Below are positions 32,901-45,300 of a stretch of 64,000 nt of DNA, in pieces. Positions within the stretch are counted from its first letter, which is position 1. Every line of letters starts with the position of its first letter. The DNA lies in contig OY997596.1 of the NCBI GenBank assembly GCA_963921825.1, forward strand, positions 17,055,001-17,119,000. Reading direction: 5' to 3'. Position numbers and translations under genes: made by a program. Source of the DNA: Erodium maritimum (lineage: Eukaryota; Streptophyta; Magnoliopsida; Geraniales; Geraniaceae). The notes below the pieces were generated by a model. The model was not told the origin of the DNA, ran no database searches, and saw only the letters and a list, made by a program, of their open reading frames with translations.

Positions 32901-33396
32901 GTTTCTTTGAGTCCTTGGAAGAGGTCGTGATCGTTGTGTCGGTCTACTTACGTGTTTGAGTGTCGAGTTGGTCAAGTAAGGTCATCGTGGGTGTTGTCAG
33001 TCGGAGTACTGAGTTGGGGACAGTGATCCCCGAAGTTGAGTTTGTTGTGGGTGTTATCGGCATTGTCTGCTAATTATGCCGTAGTCAGTCTATTATCTGT
33101 GGTGGTGAACGAACGCTCACCCCTAGCTGCTTTTCCTACAGGTACTGATCACAGGATGGACTAGGTGAGCTCTCGAAGCTTGTGGAGCTAGGAGCGGAGT
33201 CCGGGTTCAGTCTTTTGAGTCTAGTGACGGATACCTTGTACTTTTGTCCACTTGTTGGGACGTGTTTTAAGTTGTAAATATTATTTTGTTAAACAGTTGG
33301 TGATTTTAAAGTGAATTATAAAAATGGTTTCAAAAGTGTCTATTATTTTAAAACGTTCGCGTCCTGAGTTCGGTTTACAGAAATTGGGGCGTGACA
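29914..33396 (+). repeat. Solo LTR B2 (3483 bp)
   Basis: TGTAATAACCACTCCCGG to GGGGCGTGACA with perfect TSD CAATT (29909-29913, 33397-33401) in the Helitron. Internal marks: GA-rich 5' transcribed part, CGATCC/GGATCG hairpin (about 30577), donor-like GGTAAGAACC (GT 30637), shared block at 31312, GGTGGCC..GCCCGTG repeats (31660-32460), five roughly 60-bp units starting ACAGGTCGACTGCCTGGACC (32524-32815), palindrome variant near 33102 and acceptor-like site ending 33141. No coding region. Confidence 0.93.
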
Positions 33397-34264
33397 CAAT
33401 TGGACAACTCAGTATACACATCAAGAAATGCATATGTGTACCGAGTTAGTGGCCAAAATTATCATAGAATAGTCATTGTTGCCAGTGGATGGAAAACCAC
33501 CTCCTTTTGCACAACTTTACATATATGACACAAAACATGAAATTCAGAACCGAGTGACTGCAATGAAGAGGAGCAACGATTACACAACAATTCATGAAGG
33601 CATCATAAGGCAGTTACTTGATATGTTGGATGAAAATAATGGTTTGGTCAAATCTTTTCGAATGGCTAGAGATAGGTATGAAGCACATCCAGATGACTCA
33701 TTCAAGTTACGCTTAACTGTTGAAAGAAAGTCTGGAGTTCAGTACAACAATCCCACTCATGTAGAAATAGCAGGAATAATACTTGGTGATATTGGATTTG
33801 CTGATTCTGATTCTGCCCGTGATATTGTGGTTGAACATTGCACTAAAGAACTTCAACGTATAACAAATATGCATCCATCCTTCATGGAAATGTCTTATCC
33901 TTTGATACATCCATATGGTGAAGATGGATTTGTGAACACTATATTGCTACAAAAGAAGAATAAAAAAAGCGCCTCTATGTCACAATGTGCTAGTATTATA
34001 GCTATCGATTCCAGCAGCGTTTGAATGAAGTCCAAACTCTAATGAATTCATGACGTTTGTTGCAACAGTATGTGGTAGATTCATACATGAATATTGAGGA
34101 ATGTCGTCTTCGCTATAGCAAAAACAATCAAGGGAATGTCAGGTCAAATCTTTACAAGGGGTTGGATGATGTTTTTCATGAACGAGATACAGATGCAAGA
34201 CGTGTAGGTAAATTGATCATTCTGCCATCAACTTACACAGGGAGCCCAAGGTATAAACAAAAAA
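33397..34264 (+). pseudogene. Helitron Rep, Helitron_like_N region
   Basis: Continues the Rep frame after B2: DNSVYTSRNAYVYRVSGQNY, then an open stretch 33476-34024 with LPVDGKPPPFAQLYIYDT and MSYPLIHPYGEDGF, then RLLQQYVVDSYMNIEECRLR and IILPSTYTGSPRYKQ up to 34259. These are standard landmarks of the Helitron_like_N domain before the HUH endonuclease. Small frameshifts occur near the start (about 33400, 33470) and a TGA at 34022. Cut by D. Confidence 0.85.
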
Positions 34265-34516
34265 TGTCACGCCCCAAATCTGGTTTTGACCGAATTCGAG
34301 ACGTGAACTAAGACGATAATAAATTTAAACGAAAGTAAAGCCAAAACAGTCTCAAATAGTAGTTTAAAAATTTCAACAACGTCGCGAGTCATAGCTCGGT
34401 AAAATCAACGGTAAAATAATTCCACAATTAAAGGTACGTCTCTAGACGCTAGCCCGAATCCCCGTCAGCTCCCTAGCTCCGAGAATCCTGCTAGTACAAT
34501 TCCCGCTCGAAACATG

Positions 34517-37500
34517 TGTCACGCCCCAAATTCAGTAGAGCCGAACCCGGAACGCGAACGTTTAAGACAATAAAACATTTTTAAACCTTTTAAATAAATC
34601 GCTTTAAAACAACCATTTAGTTAATCAAAATAATAATTTACAACTCAAAAGTTCGTCCCAACAAGCGGACAAAATACAAGGCGTACGTCGCTAGACTCAA
34701 AAGGAAACCCGGACTCCCGTTCCTAGCTCTTCAAGCTTCGAGAGCTCACCTAGTCCGTCCTGCGACCAGTACCTGTAGGAAAAGCAGCTAGGGGTGAGCG
34801 TTCGCTCACCACCACGGATAACAGACTGACTACGACATACTAGCAGACAATGCCGGTAACACCTACAACAACCCAACACCGGGGACTACTATCCCCCAAC
34901 TCAAGTAACCCGACTGACACACAAACTGTTACTTTCCTCAACCGACTCAACACTCTGACACGTAATGTAGACCCGACGCAACGATTACGACTTCCTCCAA
35001 AGACACGAAAGATAACCACGCAACACCCAAGATCACAAAGGATCGCACACCAAACAAAATCGCAAAGGATCGCACTCCAGCTGCTCAGTAACCCCCTTCC
35101 CTTTTCCCAACATGACGGTTGGATCAGGCGGCCGACCTGTCGCACTTTTCCCAACACGACGGTTTGATCAGGCTGTCGACCTGTCGCACTTTTCCCGACA
35201 CCCAATCGGATAGCCTGTCGACCTGTTGCACTTTTCCCAACACGACGGTTGGATCAGGCGGTCGACCTATCGCACTTTTCCCGACACAAAGTTGGATCAG
35301 GCTGTCGACCTGTCACTCACCAACCCCAGGTAACCATAATCACAATCACAAGAAAAGTTCAACAACAACAACAACACCGATTTAACACTCCATAGGCACT
35401 CATGGCCACCCAAGACATCAACGGTAAAACACGGGTTCAACAACCACACGGGCACTCATGGCAACCCAAGACACCAACGGTAAAACACGGGTTCAACAAC
35501 CCCACGGGCACTCATGGCCACCCAAGACACACCAACAGTAAAATACGGGTTTAACAACCCCACGGGCACTCATGGCCACCCAAGACACACCAACAGTAAA
35601 ATACGGGTTTAACAACCCCACGACACTCATGGCCAACCAAGACACACCAACAGTAAAGTACGGGCTCTCATGGCCACCCAAGACACAAACAGTAAAGTAC
35701 GGACTCTCATGGCCACCCAAGACACAAACAGTAAAGTACGGGCTCTCATGGCCACCCAAGACACAAACAGTAAAGTACGAGCTCTCATGGCCACCCAAGA
35801 CACAAACAGTAAAGTACGGGATCTCATGGCCACCCAAGACACAAACAGTAAAGTACGAGCTATCAAGACCACCCAAGACACAAACTAAACAATCAACCTC
35901 CGGGCATAACCAATTGCCTCCAGTAATTCTAATATTGAAAGTTCACTGCTCCTACGACACTACTAAGTGTCACATGCATTTCTATTGTTCAATACGTTCT
36001 CGTATCATACGACACCACCCGGTGTCGTCTGCCTTTCTATCATTTGATAAACTTACTTAACCCACGACACCCAAGTGTCACATGCATTTCTACTGTTAAC
36101 TTTCCCTAGTTAGGGCCGAGATCCGGCTACTTTTCCCTACCTCGTATGCTTTCCCCAAAAGCTCACAATCAAGCTCCGGCGTGATCTCGATCACTCGCCT
36201 AGCTTTCCCTTTCCTCTATCGGTGGCACGATCTAATAAGAACACAATTTAAAACACTTTTAAGCTTGCAGGCATAAACTGAATTTTAATACACTTGACGC
36301 CCAAATGCAACCCCGACAATGTCGATCACTCCCAAACTTCCCAATTACTCGACATTGTTGATAATGGACCCGGAAAGGCCCGTTTCGCCCGACCCGACGA
36401 ATCTGCCCGGGATTGGAAAACGTCCTTCCGGGGCTCCCAAAATTCCCGTTTTCGTTTCTACGGTCTTAGAATAATTCAAGGGTTCCTACGCACTCGACGG
36501 AATCAGTTTCCGACTTCCGAGTAATTTAATTCGCGTTTAAAGTTTCTAAACCCGTCAATTACAACTTTTACAATTTAATTCCAAATTTCGATCCGGGTGT
36601 GGATTAACGACTTGGGGAACGTCCTAAACCACCCGAACACGAAACCCGAATACCCGAGCATGTGGGCCCCACCTGGCCATCCTTGGCCGTGGGTGGCTAG
36701 GGCCGGTTTGGGGCCGGTATACCATGGTGGTGGCCGGTCCTAGCTCTGGCCAGCCACCCTACAAATCCGGCCATCCACCCTACACGGTGGCCGGAGCTCC
36801 CCCGAGCTTTCGGTCACCGGAAAACGTCCAATCTTCGCTCCAAAACGTCTCCAACGAGCCCCACACCTCAACTCAACCACAAACTACTAGTTTTAACCCA
36901 AACCCTAACTTTCAAACTTAACAAAAAGAACAACGGTTAGGTGCTCAACGTAGAGAATGTCGATGGGAACTCGATTCCTTGAACGTTGAGACGATCTATC
37001 GGTTTGATCGACGGGAAAAGTCACAAAACACCCAACCTTCTTCTCTTTTTCTCCCTTTCTTCTCTCTTCTTTTTTCTCTCTAAATTCTATTTTTCTCTTT
37101 TTTGAAGGTGTGGGCGAACCACCCCCCCCCCCCACCCCCCCTTGATGTAGTCTTCATTCATTGTCTTGTCCAAAAACCTAACACCACCACATAGTTGACA
37201 TGTGGCAAGTGGGTCCCACACCTTTTTGGAAAATATCTTTTTCCAATCAGATTCGCGAAATTCGGACGTCTCGGGCCCCGAACGGGCACTTTTTCCAAGA
37301 AATTACGAAACTTCACGGGCTACAAGGAAACGGCTCAACTAAGACCGTTGCGACGACGGCTAATCTTTTTGGATCCAAAACGGGCCTCGAACGGACCAAA
37401 ACGTCGCTCGGTTGACTTTTCCAGCGAAAAGTCAACATTTCCCAAATTGGTCAGAAAGTTGCCCTGAGTCCCCCGGAACTCACTTTGGTCGATATCGGGG

Positions 37501-37622
37501 TCAACTTAAGTCCGGTATGACCCTCGGGGTCAAATTTAGGTTCATTTAAGTGCCTGTCCAAAATTTTTAAAATTTCTTGTTTTCGCCGATTTGGCTGGCG
37601 TTGACCGGGAGTGGTTATTACA
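34517..37622 (-). repeat. Solo LTR B4, minus orientation, inside D
   Basis: On the minus strand TGTAATAACCACTCCCGG (37622) to GGGGCGTGACA (34517), with TSD ACATG (34512-34516) versus ACCTG (37623-37627), one mismatch. Contains the palindrome (34794-34811), hairpin units with AGGTCGACC (35105-35330), the GCCCGTG repeat region (35390-35885), a C-run (about 37123-37140) and the family B U3. The donor site is altered here (TACG followed by TTGAGC on the minus strand). Confidence 0.88.
35641..35885. repeat. 39-bp tandem repeat in B4, about six copies
   Basis: Unit TCATGGCCACCCAAGACACA followed by AACAGTAAAGTACGGGCTC, nearly identical between copies. It is an expansion of the GGTGGCCATGAGAGCCCGTA unit found singly or loosely repeated in other LTRs. 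Because 39 is a multiple of three, several reading frames stay open on both strands; these are not genes. Confidence 0.9.
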
Positions 37623-38019
37623 ACCTGAAACACCACAAAGTAAGGGGGTGAGCTTACGCTCAGTAGGAAAAGTAGTTAAGGTTCTAAACCACAGTTCATC
37701 ACCACGGGTAACCGTCCAATTAGGGCATACTAGTAAAGCACAACTCTTAGAAACAAAATAACGATTACTCCAAGACTGCACTTGGCCTTCACTCAGGCAC
37801 AACCCGTAAAACAACTCACAACGAACCAAACTCTTACCACTTTCCACAATCAGCTATTGACACCCATCACCTAACAATCCTCAATGGACAACGTCCACGG
37901 TTATCTTACAACCGACCACACGTGCGAACTCGCACTGCAACACATGAATCACGTACAACAGCACCTCGAGTCACCCAACACTCTCACAAGACCACAGTCT
38001 CACTTAACCCAATGCACAA

Positions 38020-38475
38020 AGCCAGACAGCCCGCACGGCTCACACAGCAGACAATGCACAAAGCCCAACACCACTCACAATACACATAGTAGACGACGCA
38101 CAAAGCCCAGTAACACACACAACACACATAGCAGACCCGCCCTAACACATGCTATAACCATTTCCAACGTATCTGGCTATCACAGCCCGTCCACTTATGT
38201 CGTACCGGAACACAAAGCCTCAGCCCCGACACCCGGTTACCGATCACTTTCACAAAGTCATAAACATACTTAAAAGAATTGCACAAAGCCAAACAGTAAG
38301 AAAATGGCACACAGTGAGATACACACAGATATCGTACAACAGTTCCAACGTCGTTGAATGCACTAAGCCAAACAGCAAGAAAAGAGCACACAACGAGTTA
38401 CACACAGATAGGAAAGGGCACACAGCGAGATGCACACAGATATCGTACAAAAATTCCAACGTCGTTGAATGCATT
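38020..38475. repeat. Short tandem and roughly 120-bp repeats in LTR D
   Basis: Units around GCACAAAGCCCA..ACACACATAG repeat at about 50-bp spacing (38025-38140). Two to three copies of a unit with GATATCGTACAA..TTCCAACGTCGTTGAATGCA follow (38325-38470). No coding potential. Confidence 0.65.
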
Positions 38476-38477
38476 AA

Positions 38478-39290
38478 GCCATTTTCACTGAGCCTCTTAT
38501 ATCGTACTGGACCACACAACATCAGTTCCAATATCTTCCTCCTCACACAGACGAAGGGTAACATCCTCGACCGGAAATCCCTCAGTCCGATGTCTTCCTC
38601 CTCACACAGACGAAGGGCACTACTCACATACGTACCGAACTGGTACACATCTTCCTCCTCACACAGACGAATGGCACTACTCACATACGTACTGAACTGG
38701 TCATATCTTCCACCTCACACAAACGAAGGGTAACATCCTCGACCGGAAATCCCTCAATCCGATGTCTTCCTCCTCACACAGACGAAGGGCACTACTCACA
38801 TATGTACCGAACTGGTCATATCTTCCTCCTCACACAGACGAAGGGTAACATCCTCGACCGGAAATCCCTCAGTCTGATGTCTTCCTCCTCACACAGACGA
38901 AGGGTAACATCCTCGACCGGAAATCCCTTAGTCCGATGTCTTCCTCCTCACACAGACGAAGGGCACTACTCAACATACGTACCGAACTGGTACACATCTT
39001 CCTCCTCACACAGACGAAGGGCACTACTCACATACGTACTGAACTGGTCATATCTTCCACCTCACACAAACGAAGGGTAACATCCTCGACCGGAAATCCC
39101 TCAATCCGATGTCTTCCTCCTCACACAGACGAATGGCACTACTCACATACGTACCGAACTGGTCATATCTTCCTCCTCACACAGACGAAGGGAAACATCC
39201 TCGACCGGAAATCCCTCAGTACGATGTCTTCCTCCTCACACACACGAAGGGCACTACTCAACATACGTACCGAACTGGTACACATCTCGA
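38478..39290. repeat. Composite minisatellite of 57- and 59-bp units in LTR D
   Basis: About 13 units share the prefix CTTCCTCCTCACACAGACGA and then follow one of two endings: AGGGTAACATCCTCGACCGG and on (59 bp), or AGGGCACTACTCACATACGT and on (57 bp). The two types alternate irregularly. Three more units recur at 39728-39905. Confidence 0.88.
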
Positions 39291-39291
39291 T

Positions 39292-40320
39292 CAAACATTG
39301 TCCCGGACTACGAGTCATCGGGGTACTGGTCACGCCATTCTTGGCCTCAATACCCTACACCGGAACTATCCCTCAGTGTATGTACTACTCCGGCTACGCC
39401 ATCTCTTGGAACACACACCTAGGGTTTAACACATAGTACAATCCACTGATGGTCTCGGTATACCAACTGGACAATCTCAACAAAGCACACAGCCGGTCTA
39501 TTACTCACCCGGTCATATCACAACCAAGGGTTCACATTACCAAACATGGCACACTTGCCCACACACAGTCACATCATGCAACACCGAGAATAATCTTATT
39601 TAGACTCTCACACAACGGGTACAACACACAGCACGCAAACCTAGGGCTCGACATGGCCCATCTACCAGCACGACAATTTCCCAAGTATTGATGGCAGAAA
39701 AAGCAAGTAAGCTAGTGAACTGGTACACATCTTCCTCCTCACACAAACGAAGGGCACTACTCACATACGTACCGAACTGGTCATATCTTCCTCCTCACAC
39801 AGACGAAGGGTAACATCCTCGACCGGAAATCCCTCTGTCCGATGTCTTCCTCCTCACACAGACGAAGGGCACTACTCAACATACGTACCGAACTGGTACA
39901 CATCTCGGTCAAACATTGTCCCGGACTACGAGTCATCGGGGTACTGGTCACGCCATCCTTGGCCTCGGTCCCCTACACCGGAACTATCCCTCAGTGTAGG
40001 TACTACTCCGGCTACGCCGTCTCTTGGAACACACACCCAGGGTTTAACACACAGTACAATCCACTGATGGTCTCGGTATACCAACCAGTCCATCTCAACA
40101 TAGCACACAACTGGTCTACCACTCACCCGGTCATATCACAACCAAGGGTTCACATTATCAAACATTGCACACTAGCCCACACACAGTCACATCATGCAAC
40201 ACCGAGAATAATCTTATTTAGACTCTCACACAGCGGGTACATCACACAGCACGCAAACCTAAGGCTCGACATGGCCCATCTACTAGCACGACAATTTCCC
40301 AAGTATTGAAAGCAGAAAAA
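39292..40320. repeat. Higher-order duplication of about 610 bp in LTR D
   Basis: The segment starting ATCTCGATCAAACATTGTCC (39285 on) is repeated at 39902 on as ATCTCGGTCAAACATTGTCC, each followed by about 410 bp of nearly identical sequence ending GGCAGAAAAAGCAAG or AGCAGAAAAAGCAAG. The minisatellite units at 39728-39905 lie between the two copies, so the larger unit is minisatellite plus this segment. Confidence 0.8.
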
Positions 40321-41525
40321 GCAAGTAAGCTAGTGAATCTCGTCCTACATGTTACTAGACTCGTTCGTTTAATCAATTAAGTAAAGGAGTCGTTCCTATA
40401 TGCCAACTAGGACCTTTCCGATTAGTTTTACCCTAATCATGCACACTAGTAACTTTCCGTAATTAAAGCGGTATCCACTACTTTCCCTACCTCAAGACGA
40501 ACCGACAGCAACGTCTCCTAGCTGTTGACGTCCTGCCTCGCTACCTCCGTTCTTCTCTTCGATCGAAGTCGGACTCTAAATTACACGAAAAGCAAAAATT
40601 ACAATAAAGTTACGACCAGTACCAAATTATATTCAATCGTTGTCTTTTAAATTCGAGCGGGTTAAAAGCGGGATTATACGACGAATCGGGTTCGAGCACT
40701 CGAGCTCCAACCATCGAACCCGGTACACGTTTCCCGATGTGCGGGTTTCGATGCACGATTCCCGAGACGCGTGGTTCAAGGCACGATTCCCGAGGTACCT
40801 GATTTAGCATTCCACTTTGTCCCGTTCTAACTCCGATTTAAGTCCAATTTATTCGATCCAGGGTTCCAGATTCAACAGATTTGTTCAAGTTCCAAAAGTC
40901 CGTTTTAGATCACACTGATTTTAAACTCTTTCGGATTTAAACTGTTTTTATTTTAAAAAACCAATTTCTTTCCTTTTTCTTTTAATTTCTTCATTTTCAC
41001 TATCAACCAAAGTCCAGATCCCAAAAGATGTTCCAGATCCAAAACGCTACGGGAAAAGAAAATGGAAGAAGATATTTTCGGGTCAGAAGTTCCGACCACC
41101 GGCGAAGACGTCGCCGGCGACCACACTCCTCGGGATCCAGATTCTCACAGTAAGAAAATAGACAGGCGGCGGATGGGTCGGATTTGGGGCAGCGAGACTC
41201 CTCGAGAGTCTTCACGACTGTGCCGGAGACTCGCGGCACCGGTAAGGCTTCGGCGTGGCCGTACGCGCGTCAACGGAGATGGCGACGGCGCCGGAAGCTC
41301 GGGTGGTGTGCTGGTGAAAGGAGAAGGAGAAGAGCGAGGAGGATGGGGTGCTCGGAGGCGATGGCTGTGGTTCCCGCAGATTCTGGGCCTCGTCGTCGAC
41401 GACGAGACGGCAGTGCGTGAGGTGAGAGGAACGATGACGTTGAAGCGAGAGAGGGGGAGTGGTCAGAGACGAGAAGTTGAGGGAGAGGAGGGACGGTGGC
41501 GTGAGGAGGGAGAGGGAGGCGGAGT

Positions 41526-41526
<1 letters not shown>

Positions 41527-41594
<68 letters not shown>
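41527..41594. repeat. (GA)n microsatellite in LTR D
   Basis: Pure AG/GA dinucleotide tract of about 68 bases. It lies downstream of the TATA box on the minus strand, so it would be transcribed as (CU)n in the LTR leader. Confidence 0.95.
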
Positions 41595-41597
<3 letters not shown>

Positions 41598-41923
41598 CGG
41601 GTGTAGAGAGAGACGAGGGAGAAGAAGTTCGGCGCTGAGGGGAAAAAATGGGTGAAAACCCTAAAATTTTGGCTTAAATAGCCGGCCTAGCTAACTAGGC
41701 CTTTGACGAAGAATGGTCCGTACGGCCCAAACGAGAAGAAGAGGGCCGGGTCTGGCATGCTCGGGCCGGGTGTACTGGTCGGGTCTGGTCCGACCCGGTC
41801 CGACCTTTTCCCCCTTTTTTTTTTCTTTTTTTTCTTTTTAAAACAATTTCCCTCAGCAAAAACTTTCCCTGACGTTTCAAAATGCAGAAAAAATTACCAT
41901 TTTGAAAAAAAACGGGCTTTACA

Positions 41924-42383
41924 ACAAATGTATCAAGATGCTATGACAGTCTGTAAATGGGATGGTTATCCCGATATTTTTATGACCTTTACGTGTAATC
42001 CGAAATGGCACGAGATTCAATACGTGATGTATATGGTAGGCCAAAACAATGTCTACAATCGCCATGATATACTATGTCGCAGTTTTCAAATAAAGTTGAA
42101 GCAGCTTATGGAAGATATGAAAGAACTCAAGCCATTCGGTCATGTGGTTGCATGTACAGAATCATAAAACTATTTATACTTATATTTATTTAGTATACAC
42201 ATATTAATTCATCTTATGATTATATTTTCTTTCTAGGTTTGTACACTGTTGAATTCCAAAAAACGTGGCCTTCCTCACGCTCATATACTACTGTTTTTGG
42301 GAGCGAGTTACAAAAATCTCTCACCCACACAAGTTGATACAATTATTAGTGCTGAATTTCCAGACCCTGTGACCGATCTAGTT
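41924..42383 (+). pseudogene. Helitron Rep, catalytic HUH region
   Basis: Continues the Rep frame after D: QMYQDAMTVCKWDGYPDIFM, FTCNPKWHEIQ and RHDILCRSFQIKLKQLM. A GT-AG intron (42154-42236) joins in phase to LYTVEFQ, and KRGLPHAHILLFLG follows with the HAH of the HUH nuclease (about 42271-42282). One extra A in the run at about 42257-42263 shifts the frame between those last two segments. Cut by B3 with TSD TAGTT. Confidence 0.87.
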
Positions 42384-45300
42384 TGTAAGAACCACTCCCG
42401 GTCAACGCCAGTCAAATCTGCGAAAAACAGGAAAATTTAAAAATTTTGGACACACTTAAGTGAACCTAAATTTGACCCCGAGGGTCATACCGGATTTAAG
42501 TTGACCCCAATATCGACCAAAGTGAGTTTCGGGGGACTCAGGGCAACTTTCTGACCAATTTGGGAAATGTTGACTACTCGTTGGAAAAGTCAACCGAGCG
42601 ACGTTTTGGTCCATTCGAAGACCGTTTTGGATCCAAAAAGCTTAGCCGTCGTCGCAACGGTCTTAGTTGAGCCGTTTCCTTGTAGTCCGTGAAGTTTCGT
42701 AATTTCTTGGAAAAAGTGCCCGTTCGGGGCCCGAAACAGCCGAATTTCGCGAAACTGGCTGAAAAATATCTAGAAGATATTTTTCTAAAAAGTGTGGACC
42801 CACATGACACATGTCATGAAAATAAAAGGGAGGACAACTTTACCCTTGACTTTAAAGAAAAGACAAAATGAAAAGGAAGGGTATTTTGGTCTTTTTGCTA
42901 TGTGTTAGTGTTTGAATCAAAATAAAAGGGAATGGTGGAGGGTGATACACGGCAATTCAGAAAATTTCAGAAATTAGGAGAGAGAGGAAAGAGAAAGGAG
43001 AGAGAGAAAGGGAAGGAGAGAAAAAGAAAGAAAAGGGGAGATTTTTGGAGATTGTCGACGATCCGACCGTTGGATCGGGTTTATTCTTGCATAACCGTCA
43101 TCCCCTCGTCGTTGTATACGGTAAGAACCCGACTTTTTCTCGTTTTGACATGTTTGTTTTCTAAGTGTTCGTTTAGAATTGATTAAATGATGAACGGTTG
43201 AGGTTTAGAGTTCATTAGGAACGTTTTGGGGCGAAAAGGAACGTTTTCCATTGTGGCCGTGTGGGGCCCACGTGCTTGGGTCTCGGGTTTTCGTGTTCGG
43301 GTGGTTTAGGACTATCCCCAAGTCGTTAATTCACACCCGGAACGAAATTTGGAATTAAATTGTGAAAGTTGTAAATGACGGGTTTAGAAACTTTAAACGC
43401 GAATTAAATTGCTCGGAATTCGGAAATTGATTCCGTCAATTGTGTTGGAACCCTTGAATTATTCTAAGACCGTATAAATGAAAACGGGAATTTTCAGAGC
43501 CCCGGAAGGGCGTTTTCAAAACCCGGGCAGATTTGCCATGTCGGACGAATCGGGCTTTTCCGGGTCCATTATCGACAATGTCGGGTAATTGGGAAGTTTG
43601 GGAGTGATCGACATTGTCGGGGTTACTTTTGGGCGTCAAGTTTATTAAAATTCAGTTTATTCCTGCAAGCTTAAAAGTGTTTTAATTGTAACAATTGTAG
43701 ACCGTGTCGCCTACCGTGGAAAGAGGAGGCTAAGCGGGAAATATGGAACTTTATCGGAACGAGAGCATCGGTTTTGACACACTTCAAGAGGTAGGGAAAA
43801 GTGGCCAGATCTCGGCCCTGACTAGGGAAAGTTAACAGTAGAAATGCATGTGACACTGGGGTGTCGTGGGTTAAGTAAGTTTATCGAATATTAGAAAGGA
43901 AAGCGACACCGGGTGGTGTCGTATGATGCGGGAACGTATCGAACAATGAAAATGCATGTGACACTTAGTAGTGTCGTAAGAGCAGTGAACTTTCGATATT
44001 AGAACTACTGGAGGCATTAGTTTATGCCCGGAGGTTGATTGTGAGCCTGTCGATATTAGAACTGCTGGAGGCATTGGTTATGCCCGGAGGTTGGTTGTGT
44101 AGTTGTGTTTTGGGAGGCCATGAGAGCCCGTGTTTTACTGTTGGTGTCATGGGTGGCCATGAGAGCCCGTGTTTTACTGTTGGTGTCTTGGGTGGCCATG
44201 AGTGCCCGTGGGGCTGTTGAGCCCGTGAGTTATTGTCGGTGTGTCTTGGGTGGCCATGAGTGCCCGTGGGGTTGTTGAGCCGGTGAGTTACTGTTGGAGT
44301 GTCTTGGGAGGCCGTGAGTGCCAGTGGGGTTGTTGAGCCCGTGAGTTACTGTTGGTGTGTCTTGGGAGGCCATGAGTGCCTGTGGGGTTGTTGAGCCTGT
44401 GAGTTACTGTTGGTGTGTCTTGGGAGGCCATGAGTGCTCGTGGGGTTGTTGAGCCCGTGAGTTACTGTTGGTGTGTCTTGGGCGGCCATGAGTGCCTGTG
44501 AAGTGTTAGACCGGTCTTGTTACTGTTTGTTGAACTTTTTTTGTGATTGTGATTGTGGTTACCTGAGGTTGGGGGCCCGCTTCATAATAACGGGGGTCCT
44601 GTGATTGCACGCGTCTGCATGTTCAGACGGGGTAGGGGGGCCGCCCATGAGGAAAGGGGTCATGGCCGCGCGTGCGTGGTGGGACAGGTCGACAGCCTGA
44701 TCCGACTTTGTGTCGGGAAAAGTGCGACAGGTCGACCGCCTGGCCTGACAGGGATCGGAAAAAGTGGCGACAGGTCGACCGCCTGGCCTGACAGGGATCG
44801 GTAAAGGGCGTGAGGGGGTTACTGAGCAGCTTGAGTGCGATCCTTTGTGATCTTGTTTGGTGTGCGATCCTTTGTGATCTTGTTTGGAGTGCGATCCTTA
44901 ATGATCTTGGGTGTTGCGTGGTTATATGTCGTGTCTTTGGAGGAGGTCGTCAATCGTTGTGTCGGGTCTACATTACGAGTCTGAGTGTTGAGTCGGTTGA
45001 GGAAAGTAACGGTTTGTGTGTCAGTCGGGTTACTTGAGTTTGGGGATAGTAGTCCCCAGTGTGGGTTTGGTGTTGGTGTTACCGGCATTGTCTGCTAAGT
45101 ATGTCGTAGTCAGTCTGTTATCCGTGGTGGTGAGCGAACGCTCACCCCTAGCTGCTTTTCCTACAGGTACTGGTCGCGGATGGACTACGTGAGCTTCCGA
45201 AGCTTGAAGAGCTAGGAGCGGGAGTCCGGGTTTACTTTTGAGTCTAGTGACGTATACCTTGTATTTTGTCCACTTGTTGGGCCGTACTTTTGAGTTGTAA

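Larger units (their letters stand above)
34265..41923 (-). mobile_element. Solo LTR D, minus orientation, with B4 nested
   Basis: On the minus strand it runs from TGTAAAGCCCG (41923) to GGGGCGTGACA (34265), flanked by AAAAA (34260-34264) and ACAAA (41924-41928), a duplication with one mismatch. The Helitron frame rejoins exactly across it. Excluding B4 it is about 4.55 kb. Marks in its own direction: TATTTAAG core promoter (41681-41673) followed by a TTAGGGTTTT telobox, a long (CT)n tract (41527-41594), the block TACGGAGGTAGCGAG-like shared with E1 (about 40500-40570) and large tandem arrays. No internal coding region, so it is read as a solo LTR. Confidence 0.8.

Noticed and set aside
29914..33396. 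Full-length family B retrotransposon
   Set aside because: No primer-binding site, polypurine tract, second LTR or coding region between the TSDs. The same holds for B1, B3, B4, B5 and B6.
35493..36060. Open frames of 72-162 codons on both strands
   Set aside because: They come from the 39-bp tandem repeat, whose length is a multiple of three, so frames stay open without selection. The translations are just the repeated unit.
38478..39290. CRISPR-like repeat-spacer array
   Set aside because: The sequences between the shared prefixes are themselves one of two repeated endings, not unique spacers, and the setting is a plant LTR.
38152..39436. Ser/His/Thr-rich ORFs in LTR D
   Set aside because: Products of the minisatellite units read in several frames; no start context or family match.
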